Below are positions 20,481 through 30,495 of a stretch of 64,000 bases of DNA, piece by piece (the stretch's first letter is position 1; each line of letters starts with the position of its first letter). A program made the position numbers and the translations under genes. This DNA comes from Cyathus striatus. Its lineage: Eukaryota > Basidiomycota > Agaricomycetes > Agaricales > Nidulariaceae. A model generated the notes under the pieces. It saw nothing but the letters and a program-made list of their open reading frames with translations, had not been told where the DNA came from and made no database searches. The stretch covers positions 434,001 to 498,000 of the forward strand of contig JAOVFP010000005.1 in assembly GCA_025738555.1 (NCBI GenBank), written 5' to 3'.

Positions 20481-21095
20481 CCTCTTCTAATCTCTCAACC
20501 AACCCCCCGCCCCCTCTCGCTACCCTCACCACCAACATCATCTACCGTCACAATGTCGCTCTTCCCCCCACGGGTACTCAACGTGCAACTTCCAGTAGGC
20601 AATGCGTGTGCGGTGAAGAATCGCGCGTGGATGTGGGGGTTGTTGGAGGAGATGAGGTCCGTGAGGTTGAGGGGGTCGAGAAGAGAAGGTCGAAGTAGGA
20701 CACGAACGAGAGAAGGTTTAATCGTAGGCTGTCGTTGTGACAGAGACAGATGCTTGCGAGGAGCAGGATGCAGTGGAGAGGAATCTGCAGTGTCGAGAAC
20801 GGAGGGGACGGCATGTTCTAGCTGCACAGTGGGGATGCGGCAGAGGTATTGATTGGGAGGAGAACGCATTGGTGAGAACTCAAATGGGTTCGATGTCTCG
20901 CTTCAAGATGGCTGTGGATGTTGATATCTGAGCGTTGAGCACTGAGCCGTTTGTAACGTAGAGTGAAGAAGAGAATGCGAGAGCCTAAAGGGATGATGAT
21001 GGTACGCCTGTGTTGTGGAGGGAGCGGACCAAGAGACTTTCGTTTGTTTGTACTTGTTCAACATGTATTGCCATCACATCACATGTTCGTTGGTC
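20481..21095. repeat. Dispersed repeat, copy A, left part (right part at about 25602-25730)
   Basis: Similar in order to 35330-35830: a C-rich block, ATCTACCGTCACAATG versus ATCTATCATCACATTG, then GTGGAGGGAGCGGACC, then TTTGTACTTGTT and CATCACATGACATGTTGG-like sequence. Copy A is interrupted after 21095 by the 4.5 kb element and resumes at 25602, where ACTCAAG, ATCTCGTAA and AAATTCAATAT match copy B. Both copies keep a minus-strand peptide with HARF and a VDDVG or IDDVG ending, so a decayed gene family is possible. Confidence 0.6.
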
Positions 21096-21366
21096 ATCAG
21101 AAAAAAAGCGTGCCACATACATTGGCGTAGAAATATAATATAATAGTTAAAAATATGTTGTAAACCTCAAAAATATGTTATATTGACAACAAGTATTGTG
21201 AACTACTAGTATGGAACCTCAGAAATACCAACCCAGCAATAGTTACCAACATTGTATAACATCATTCCCACGGAATCCAGTACAATACTTATGAGCCATA
21301 CAAGGCTCACAAGGCAATACATTTGGTGAAATCCAATACAATCCATCGCAATCTAATACAATACTT

Positions 21367-21822
21367 TTACATCAAAATCTTAGAAAACAAGTCAACGTAC
21401 GGCGAGCGGAAAGTAGTGTTGCCGCGAAGTGAAGTGAAGTGAAGTGAAGTGAAACTCCGACGACAGTTCACACCAAAATCACAAAACGATTTGCAGCGAT
21501 TGGAGTGGCGATCTAGTTCACGATTTCGGTGGTAGGTCGGTGTTAAGATTAGCAGCCAATCAAATGGGAAGTTGAGCAATTGTCTCAGGAGTGACATGGA
21601 TGAGTCAGCATGTGCCATATCAGTGCCGTAGTATGTACGAAATTTTTTAGTGTAGTTAATGTAGGCCAAGTACTGGAGCCCCTCCAACTCTGCGTTATTA
21701 ATCAATTGTGTTAGTTCTTCGACTCTGTCTGCCACCAGTAGTTCCTGTGCAGCATAAGCCGTAACTGGACCACATATACAATAATCCTCCGGCCGTGCAA
21801 GTTGAATATTATCTGTAAGCAT
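21367..21822 (-). CDS. Unrecognised reading frame near the left end of the 4.5 kb element
   Basis: A 151-codon minus-strand frame from the ATG at 21822. Residues 1-85 look like real protein (RPEDYCICGPVTAYAAQELL, then an amphipathic region and YINYTKKFRTYYGT). The C-terminal third overlaps the inverted repeat and the 5-bp tandem repeat and reads as low-quality sequence (FTSLHFTSL). The frame may be the 3' exon of an element-encoded or captured gene that runs into repeat sequence. Family not recognised. Confidence 0.35.
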   Translation of the reverse strand: MLTDNIQLARPEDYCICGPVTAYAAQELLVADRVEELTQLINNAELEGLQYLAYINYTKKFRTYYGTDMAHADSSMSLLRQLLNFPFDWLLILTPTYHRNRELDRHSNRCKSFCDFGVNCRRSFTSLHFTSLRGNTTFRSPYVDLFSKILM

Positions 21823-22329
21823 TAAACACTGTTGTTATACGAAAATTTGAGAACCTAAAGTGCCTCGAATAAGTCAGTTGAAATATGGCTCCAGCGCAAT
21901 GTTGCAGTCTCTACTTGAAGAAAATTCACACTCTGGGGGCTCAGAGTTCACTCAAAGGCTCTAGCCTGCTCACCTGTCAGTTAAGATCCGTATTTCATTA
22001 TATTTCAAACATATAATACCCCCTTTTCATACCAGAAATTACTCTAGGTGATTCTGGACAATAAAAACATAACATTAAGGAGGATTAGCAGCGGAGAGAC
22101 TTGAATTGTTCGCAGGTAGTAGGTAGAAATTGCAACGCCAACGCGACGCGTCAGTTCTGCCACGTCAACACGTGATCGACCGAGAGCCATCATCCAGATC
22201 GTTCCTCAATTTGTCAGTTCGCGATCCAGAACTCACTTCCAGTTCACTTCGTATCAAAAACGATCTATCAGCAAAAGCGGAGTGAACTGATTTCAGTTCG
22301 CATCCAGATCGCTTCGCGCGGCAACACTA
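21414..22329. mobile_element. Nested inverted-repeat element with hAT-like ends
   Basis: TAGTGTTGCCGCG at the left and the inverted form (CGCGGCAACACTA) at the right. Just inside both ends are further related pieces with GATC, AGTTCAC and CGATTT-like motifs. TAGNGTTGCC-type ends are seen in hAT elements, but I find no 8-bp target duplication, so the class is tentative. Confidence 0.45.
21426..21455. repeat. 5-bp tandem repeat (GAAGT/GTGAA, about six copies)
   Basis: A simple run of AAGTG units just inside the left end of the nested element. The right end lacks an equally long run, so it probably expanded after insertion. Confidence 0.8.
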
Positions 22330-23950
22330 ATTCAAACCAATGCTAACTAAAAACCAACGACATCGCGCAACAACCATAAATAGTACCAAAGTCATACAGC
22401 TCGGTAGTTACACGATGAGGGAATGGAAATGAAGACACAGACAAAGATATGGCGAAGTTGGAGATAAGAATAAGTGCACTAGAAAAAGTTCAAAACTCGA
22501 GTCGAGGTGCCTAGACAGAAAAAGAACTATAACAGGACAGCGTCAACAGGGGAAGGAGACGGTGGAAGAGCAATATGGAGTTGGGTGGAAAGGCCACCTA
22601 GATACAACTCCGGTGGATAAGACAATGAAAACGCTGACACTGAACAAATAATACAGTTAGCATATAACAGGCTTCCTCAGGACCATGTTCTACGCACCGC
22701 GTACCGTCAATTGATAACCAATGTACACCCAGGCACATAACCACTCGCTCTCTACGTCAGCCATTACACCACAGTAGCAGTGAACCCTAGAACTAGAATA
22801 AGGTAGGCGCAAAAAGACTCACCCTCACAGAAGGAATGTCATCCAACATCTATACCTGGGGGGAAACTTAGTCCCGACCCCGCCCTGTGTACTTCGTACT
22901 CCATGACTCGCGCTGAGTCCGAGAATGGAAGCAAAAAGAGAGAAAGAAAAGAGATAACCGATCAATAAGCCCTCAAACTCTCTGGAGTGAGCCCAAAGAA
23001 GAACCATAGCGTGTAGACAACGCACTGTGGAGGGATGACTGTTGCCACGCATGTATGTGTTTTGTCCGCCCTGGATTTTTCACAAACCCATGGTGCAAGC
23101 TCAAACTATAAAAGATACAAACGAAGAACCAAAAAAAAAGAAAACCGTAAGCTAGAGTGTTAGAACACATACCAGGAGCGCGCACATGCAGTGGCGCAGT
23201 CTCGAGAACACCACTTCCCAGTGGTAGGAATTCATTTGCATAGGCGTGTCCAGGAACTAGGGCTTGAAATACAGATGCTGGTGAGGGGTAGGTCTGCTTC
23301 AGTATCAGATTGAAGCAGAATATTGCCTAAGGAGAAGCGTGGCATTCCAAAAGGATGGGAACATTGCTAGCTAACTTCAGCATGGCTGGGAATCGGACCG
23401 ATAGGGTACACACTGAACAGTAGAAGAGGGAGAGAGGGGGCGGGAGGGATGGAGGGAGGAAGGGAAGATGGTGGGGGGAAGGGAAGATGATAGGGGGAAG
23501 GAAGCAAGAGTCGGGCAAGAGATGCTCGACTCCCACAAACTGTTCATGGTGCACGGGCCAAGCGCAATCGTTGTCGCGTCGCGTCCAAGTACACATAATC
23601 ATTACGTAATTTAAACAGCGTCACGTTCAAACCTTTTTCAAACCATGGCTCAAGCGCTCACCTCAGGGTGCCCATCTCCAAGCGCCCTCCGCTTGCCCTA
23701 TACATCTCTCTCTTCACCACATCTTTCCATCCCCTCGCTATCAACCACCTCCAAATGCTTTAATTGTGCATTATTAACACTCAATCAATAAAACCCATGC
23801 TAAAGTAGTGAAGAAAAGCCCAATATCGCACTAGGTTGGCCAGCTCAGTCAAAGCTCAGTCCCGACCAAATCCCTTTATACATATTGTTCTATGACTCAA
23901 ACGACAGTTCAGCGGTCTCAAGCTATATAGCTGATTTATGCACTCTTAAA
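22330..23950. other. Interior of the 4.5 kb element, no gene recognised
   Basis: Low-complexity G/A-rich stretch at 23420-23520; minus frames at 22825-23052, 22973-23185 and 23327-23602 are short and carry no known domain. Candidate splice sites exist, but no coherent protein was found. Confidence 0.3.
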
Positions 23951-24428
23951 CTCATTCTTACAGTCCCCAGCTCGTTGCTACAATCCCTGTCTCATTCCTA
24001 CAGCCCCCAGCTCATTCTACAATCTTCAGCTTGTTCCTACAGTTTCTAGCTCGTTGTTACAGTCTCTTTTTCGTTCCTACAGTCTATAGGTTGTCCCCAC
24101 CGTTCTCAGGTTGTTCTTACACTTCTAAGGTTGTTCCTACAGTCCCTGTTTCATTGCTATTGTTTCTAGCTCTTTCATACAGTTCTTAGCTGGTTCTTAT
24201 ACTTTTCAGCTCGTTCCTACAGTCCCTGTCTCATGCCATTGTCTCTAGCTTGTTCATACAGTCCCCAGCATGTTCCTACACTTCTCAGCTTGTTCCTAAA
24301 GTCCCCGTCTCGTTTCTAATGTCCCTAGCTCATTCATACATTCATCAGCCTGTTCCTACAGATCTACGCTCGTTTCTACAGTGCCTGTCTCGTTGCCACT
24401 GTCCCTAGCTCGTCCATATAGTTCTCAT
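23951..24428. repeat. 20-bp minisatellite, ~24 copies, with an 80-bp higher-order pattern
   Basis: Consensus CTCGTTCCTACAGTCCCTAG. The last four bases of successive units cycle approximately GT-ending, CTAG, CAG/TAG, TCAG, giving a four-unit (80-bp) higher-order period in the second half of the array. Copies are degenerate but nearly all exactly 20 bp long; two units are 19 bp. A related array in the opposite orientation lies at 27096-27375. Confidence 0.85.
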
Positions 24429-25583
24429 TTGCTCATACTTGGATGAATTTGTTGAAGGGAAATGGTCATGTATTATTTAGTTATACTCATACTTGATTTG
24501 TCTCTGAAATACGGTTGAATGTAGCCTTCAACGCACTATACCTAGGACCTACACTATCTAGATCATGGCTTGTAAGTTATCTCGAATCATTACGACTCAC
24601 ACCATCAAGGACATGACATCTCTCTCCTCAATTTATCTATGAAGTCAAGCTTCAAATTATGTAAGGGGCTAGTTAAGCCCATATGAATGGCGCCAGGAGA
24701 CGAAAGGAATTCATGTTCACCTTCTGTACCAGGTAATGTCACACGCATAGTTCTTTACATGCTAAAAATTCGTCCTCCCCTGTGCACCAGTCCCATGATG
24801 TCATTTCACTACATTTACTTTCACTGAATATCTCTCTCTATGCATTATTCGTTACTAACCCATTCCCATCCCCTAGTTGATATCTTTTTCCATTGTTTGA
24901 TTTTTTCTCATAGATGTTTTTGCTACGAAGGGTTTTGATTTAGTTTTGATGCACCCAAACTTCTTTAAAATACTTATATTATGCACTCCAACGTAACAGG
25001 TTGATAAATTGTCAACGAAACGTGCAGATTGCATAGCGCAACACATCCTTGAACGCGTCGCAGACCCGCAATTGAGCCGTGAAGCTGTTTGGCAGAGCTG
25101 AACGGTAAAGAAACATATTACGTGATGTATATTTTGAACCGTCATTTTTATAAGTAATATTAACCAAATATGCTATTGTGTATTCTTCAAGCCCTAAAAG
25201 CTGTATAAACTTGACAAATTATTCATATACTTTGTATAAAGTAATGCTAATTCCAAATTGTGGTCAATGTATCTGCTAGGTATCTATTAATTCTTGCTTA
25301 CTGGATAATTATTGAAAGACATTTTGATTGGATTATAATAATCACATAATATTATATTGTGCAACATTTATTCTAGAGATCTTGTGTTAGATTGTGGAAA
25401 TATTGTATGAGTACTGAAATAATTGTGAGTACATTGTATGACTTAATAATAATTGTGTAGAATTGTAATGGTCAGTAACTATTGTATTGATATTGCAAGC
25501 GCGCACAAGTATTGTAACACATTATGTGCGAAATGCAATAATTTCGGCAAGTTCCGTGACCAGCAATCGAATGCACGTCATTT
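24429..25583. other. Right part of the 4.5 kb element
   Basis: AT-rich, with the TATTGTA-type motifs concentrated at 25380-25530. A minus frame at 24873-25145 (90 codons, Cys-containing, no recognised domain) is the only longer one. Confidence 0.35.
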
Positions 25584-25601
25584 GCTTTTTTTCTGATGGT
25601 C

Positions 25602-26465
25602 CACCTACTTAGACTAAGTCCACAAATATCGATATCCTAGCACTCTCTCCAATTTTACTCAAGCCATTCATTTACTAAATGCTAGGTATCTCGTAACAGC
25701 ACAATCTAGAAATTCAATATACAATATTACGCACGTGGTTTCAAGTACAAATATGTATTCTTATGTACGTGCTAATTTGTGTTGTTTGGCAGTAGCCTTT
25801 GTTGCCACACAATCCCAGCACTTGAGTTCGTTTGTTTTCGTTTCTTCTTCTGCTGCCACTGCCAGCAGTGATAGCCAGGCCTCAAAGACGCTCTGTGCTG
25901 AGATTTTTTATGCTTTATCATATTGATCTCCATGCTGCACTATGATTTATTCACCATAGAACTGTACGCGCCACTAGGCGGACCTCTGGAACTCCGATTC
26001 GTGTCCTCGTTTTCATGCGTCTTTCTTCCATTCGCTCCATTTCTAGCTCGGGTATCGGGGTTGTTGGAAAAGCCAACGTGAACTGCTCTATTCGGCTGTA
26101 GGTCCTCTTTTCTCATAGGTTCATAGTCAATTACAACTTCTCCCACCGAGTACTGACCTCATTATCCACGGTATTCATCTGCCAACAGGATTCGGCTTTT
26201 AACTTCACCATCATTGCCTAGCTGCGCTGGATCGTAGCGCTCTGCAATCCTATATTCAACCCCTGTCCTCCGTATCTTCGCGCTTTTCGTCGCCATCACC
26301 GAAACTGGCTGCAGATATGAGGGCTGTATACATGCATGCGGACATTTTTTGAGCTTGGGTAAGTCAAAGCGTCAGAATTACCGGGATTTAAGCAAGTGTT
26401 CTTATCTTTCTTTGGGTTTGGTATGTTATCTTGTGTTTGTAGTCGTTAGATGCATTTTGATGACG
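25602..26465. other. Right part of dispersed repeat copy A and intergenic sequence
   Basis: 25602-25730 matches 35740-35830 (see the repeat entry). Beyond that, plus frame 25735-25926 and minus frame 25940-26146 are short and unrecognised. No further features. Confidence 0.35.
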
Positions 26466-27095
26466 GGCATAACACCTACTGAAAAAGGGAGAATGAAGAA
26501 AAAATCGAAGAAGTATGGAGCACCACGCTCAGAAGCATCAAAATATTTTGTGCTCTGAGCATCGGCCACTCAGCAGATCACTTGCACCTTCACTTAGATA
26601 TATGTGCTCTGGTAATGAAATTCGGTAGCAACTCGCATCGGTGAGGTTTTTTACTAAGTAATAGCTAGAGCAGTACAAATAAAGCCAAATTGGTGATTAC
26701 TTAAGCATGGTCACAAGTGTCATTTCCATTTGGAAACCACACTTGTGACTTGAGATACTGGATCATTTCGACTGATTGTTCAGTCACACGTCACACGACA
26801 TCTAGAAACAGAACAATTTTGACAAATGTCACACGTCCCGAGGAGCACTGAACAAATGTTCAGTGAAACAAAAAAAGGTCAAAATTAGGCACAAAAAATT
26901 GTTTTCTTTGCTATTAACTGTATGTACTGCATTTCTAATGTTCCTCCCAAGCTTCTGTAGAATACATAGTGTTTTTAATTTTTTTCCTCTACCCTGCCTA
27001 AGTTCTGGAGTTGTGTCAGTTAGTAATGTATCAGGTAACAGTGCAGACCTTCAGAACCAAACAGAGATCTGTAAATTGAATGAACTTAACAAAGC

Positions 27096-27375
27096 TGGGA
27101 GTGTTTGAACAAGCCCAGATGAATAAGAATGATATTGGGAGTGTTTAGACAAGCCCAGAGAATTTGCAATGAAGTTGGAAGTGTTTGTACAAGTCCAAAG
27201 GAGTTACAACGAAGATGAGAGTGTCTGAACAAGCCTAGGGGAGTTGCAACGAAGCTAGAGGTGTTTGAACAAGCCCAGAAGACTAGAAACAAAGTAAGGA
27301 GTGTTTAAATAAGCCGAGAGTATTTGGAACGAATCTGAGAGTGTTTGAACAAGCCTAAAGGGTTCACAACAAAGT
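27096..27375. repeat. 40-bp minisatellite, ~7 copies
   Basis: Units contain GGAGTGTTTGAACAAGCC followed by a GAGTTGCAACGAAG-like half. In reverse complement the half-units (CTTGTTCAAACACTCCCAG and CTTCGTTGCAACTCC) resemble the 20-bp unit of the array at 23951-24428, so the two arrays may share an origin with this one as a 2x20 dimer. A minus-strand frame across it is only the translated repeat. Confidence 0.75.
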
Positions 27376-28949
27376 TGATGAGATATTGACAATGATAGAG
27401 GGGTATTCAAGAAGCTGGAGGAGCATCACAAAAGATGTGTTAAAATGGCATGGTACTTCACTAATATATGTAAAAATATTACTGTAAATAAATGGCGTGC
27501 AGAAATGCTATTGTTGTTTCAGTTTGGCAGTAGTATTCTGTAGTAGAGAATGAACCACACGAGCTAATTCAGCGTGATGAATATTAAGCATCGTGTTTCT
27601 CGTAGTGGAATGGGAGCACATTTATATAACTTTGGATATAGATTATAGAGCATGTATACTATAGTTTCAACAAGAATTGCAGCATTCTGAAAACCACAAC
27701 AAATTATATAATACAATTGATTTGTTACAGAATGAGAGTATATATTTATGTACAAATACCTTATAACACACTATTGAATAATCGTATGATGCCAAAAATT
27801 TGCATTTCTATGCATAAACCCATGGTCAATGTATATAAAAAGTTACAAAAGATTCCAAGCAATGGATGATAAACTAGACTCGAAATAATACAGCATGTTA
27901 TTCTTCTAAAGTGTGGGAACTGCCATCACTTTTGGTACCCACGTGTATTCTCCATTCCCTTCGTAAATTGGTGTACTATTTCAACTTCCTTCAATGTCAA
28001 GAACGACGTATTGACCGTACGTTTCGGGGCTTTTGTTCTATTGCTATCGGGTCTTCTATTATTTCTTCCCCAAACTAAAAATTATTATCATTTCACTACC
28101 ATGCGTGGTCCATTCATTTCTTAAATTTATGTATCGTTAGTACCATACTGAACATTGATAACAACCAACTAAACGTAAAATTTGGTGCTCACATTCTAAT
28201 GCTATCTATTTTTCTATCTTCATTCCCCACACCAACAAATTATTGTCATTTCGCCACCAGTTGTGGCCTGTTCGTTTCGTAACTTAGCATATATTTAGCC
28301 CTCATTTCAAAGTTTAGAATGACATATTAATCATATGATACAGACTTCACGTTTTAATGCTATGATTTATTCTTTCTTATCTACCCCCACTAATGATCTA
28401 CTACTTTAAAGTCTAAACTCTTTTCTTTTATGAACATATGCACAGGCACATTCCTTTTTTGATTTAAACTGTATCATGTATACATACTTCAACTATACAC
28501 CACACCAATCTGCTATACAATTTTATTTTATTTCTCATTCAACTTAATCAACAACCCATGGGTTTACCCACTACCTGCCATACCCATGGGAACCAATACC
28601 CATGACCAAGGGTATGGTTTTTGGTGGGTATGGGTCTGGGTTGTAGCTCTGTTTCCTCTTGTGTACCAATGGCAAATATATAGTATGAGTTAATGGAGTG
28701 AATGCATTTGCTTGTTCAAAGCTATTAATACCTGGAGCACTATTATTATCTTGTTCTAAATTTACTATATGCACTATTCAAGAAGTCCTGTGTTCAATCC
28801 TTGATGCTAACCTTATAGCTGTTGCTTGATTACAACTCACCTGTAATATATAGCTATTTACTTGCAATGAACTACTATAAGAAGGTCAAGGCAGCTAGCC
28901 CCAGAGAATGCTAAACCTGACTTTAAAAAAGAAGGCCATGGTGCAGTCT
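27376..28949. other. AT-rich spacer between the arms
   Basis: No gene recognised. A local block of ACCCATGG/GGGTATGG motifs at 28555-28640 is partly self-complementary. Otherwise unique AT-rich sequence. Confidence 0.35.
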
Positions 28950-29222
28950 ATCTCTCAGGTCACAAGCATCATTTCCATTGTGGAAATGACACTCGTGACC
29001 ATGCTTAAGTGATCACCAATTTGACTTTATTTGTACTGCTCTAGCTATTAGTAAAAAATCTCACCGAGGTGAGTCGCTACTGAATTTCATTACTGGAGGT
29101 CTGGAGCATATGTATCTAAGCGAAGGCATAGGCGATCTGCCGAGCAGCCGATGCTCGGAGCACGAAATATTTTGATGCTTCTGAGCGTGGTGCTCCAGGT
29201 TTCCATACTTCTTCAATAAATC

Positions 29223-29992
29223 AATAAGGCCGACTAGCGGCAAGGCCCACTACCTGGCATCAGATATTCTCTCTAATAGATATAATACACACATGCACTT
29301 AGCTGTGCTGAAAGTGCATAAGCAGATATATTAGTGAAAGTTGACTAAAAGGGAACATCTTGTTTAAACTAATTTCCATGAAAATGGTCACATAAAGTTA
29401 TTATTAATGATTCCAGTCAAATTCTAGTCATCCTTAGAATGGTACCTGCAAGTGCTTATAGATAACTTCACTATCATTACCGCCCAAGCCTAGCAACAAA
29501 ATACCTTTAATTCTATTCCATGATATCAGTATAAAATTGGCAAGAGAACATGTGGGATGGCAGAGTTCACATAGAATTAGTGATGTAAAATATCCAATAT
29601 CACAGCATAGTGTGAAATTCACAATGCAAAAGGATAACTCGTCAAAACAAGATCATATGCACATGCATCACAACACAACTCATAAGGGCAACTATTGTAC
29701 ATAAGTTACTTACAGTGGACTGGAACCAGTATCCATAGAGTAGCTTTATCACTAGTAAAGTAAAAATTTATATTCAAAATATGAAACTTGAAAGTGATAA
29801 TGCAACATAAAAAATGCAAAGGAATTCTTATCTTCGATGATGCGCACGGTGAGAGAGGCTCTGAACATTTGGGATATGGGAATGACCGATATTTCAAACT
29901 CGTTTAAACTCCGGTTGATAGGAGGTGTTCGCTCTGCAAAATTTGATTTTTCATCACCCTACATAACCCTACTACCTTAAAAGGTAGCGGGA
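29223..29992. other. Segment present only on the right side of the nested structure
   Basis: AT-rich; no gene. It ends in CCCTACTACCTTAAAAGGTAGCGGG, a small hairpin whose core (CTACTACCT, AGGTAGTGGGAAT) recurs at 61190-61213. Confidence 0.35.
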
Positions 29993-30032
29993 ATTTTTTC
30001 TTCATTCTCCCTTTTTCAGTAGGTGTTATGCC

Positions 30033-30495
30033 ATCAGTAATAGCAGTTGTCTACTATGTATGTAAACCGTTAGAAAAATTAGAGTATTATGGTTTCAATT
30101 TATGATAATTCGTTCATATTAATTTTGATCTTTCTAATAATATATCTCTTTACCCAGTAAAGATGGCAGCAAATGAAGTGCGCTTGGCTGACTCAAGTCT
30201 CAGAAAATGGCGACAAGTTGAGAAAAAGTCAAGAGAAAGTGGGGCGGTGACAAAGAAAGGTAGCGCGATGTAAGGTCCCCTAAAGTGGCGCTGACATTAA
30301 GAAGTAGCGTGGTACCCGAATAAATGTGTAGTTTGAATGCCATAAAAACAAGTTGGCAAGGGGCCGCCAATGTTGCCATCAAATCTCAGAGGGAGGTGTA
30401 AAATTAGACAGGATTTCCATAACAACGTATATATTTATTCTTTCCCGGAGTTTCTAATTTTGCCTATCTTAAACTTGTATTTGATATTGTCAATA
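30033..30495. other. Intergenic, no gene recognised
   Basis: Short AT-rich interval; minus frame 30200-30382 has no recognised domain. Confidence 0.3.

Larger units (their letters stand above)
21096..25597. mobile_element. 4.5 kb inverted-repeat element with 14-bp ends, family unknown
   Basis: The ends are perfect 14-bp inverted repeats, ATCAGAAAAAAAGC (21096-21109 and 25584-25597), flanked by GGTC on both sides (21092-21095, 25598-25601). The repeat copy at 35.3-35.8 kb lacks the insertion and has GGTC once at the matching place. Next to the left end lie many CAATAC motifs (21180-21365), and next to the right end many TATTGTA motifs (25380-25530), that is, subterminal motifs in inverted orientation. 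Inside are a smaller inverted-repeat element, a 20-bp minisatellite and frames without known transposase domains. A 4-bp duplication does not point to one superfamily. Confidence 0.65.
26466..30032. mobile_element. Nested long inverted-repeat structure (~3.6 kb)
   Basis: An outer pair of 40-bp repeats (GGCATAACACCTACTGAAAA...), 26466-26505 and inverted 29993-30032, is identical or nearly so. An inner pair, about 26507-26760 and inverted 28950-29222, matches over ~240 bp with small indels. At the inner edge of each inner arm is a hairpin-forming block (GGTCACAAGTGTCATTTCC and its complement). On the left the outer and inner repeats are adjacent; on the right they are ~770 bp apart, as if a segment had been inserted or lost. 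A 40-bp minisatellite lies between the arms. No transposase was found. Confidence 0.65.

Noticed and set aside
21414..22329. Firm assignment of the nested element to hAT
   Set aside because: The ends look hAT-like but the required 8-bp duplication is not seen, so only a tentative label was kept.
23951..24428. CRISPR-like array
   Set aside because: Units are contiguous 20-mers without unique spacers, in a eukaryotic context.
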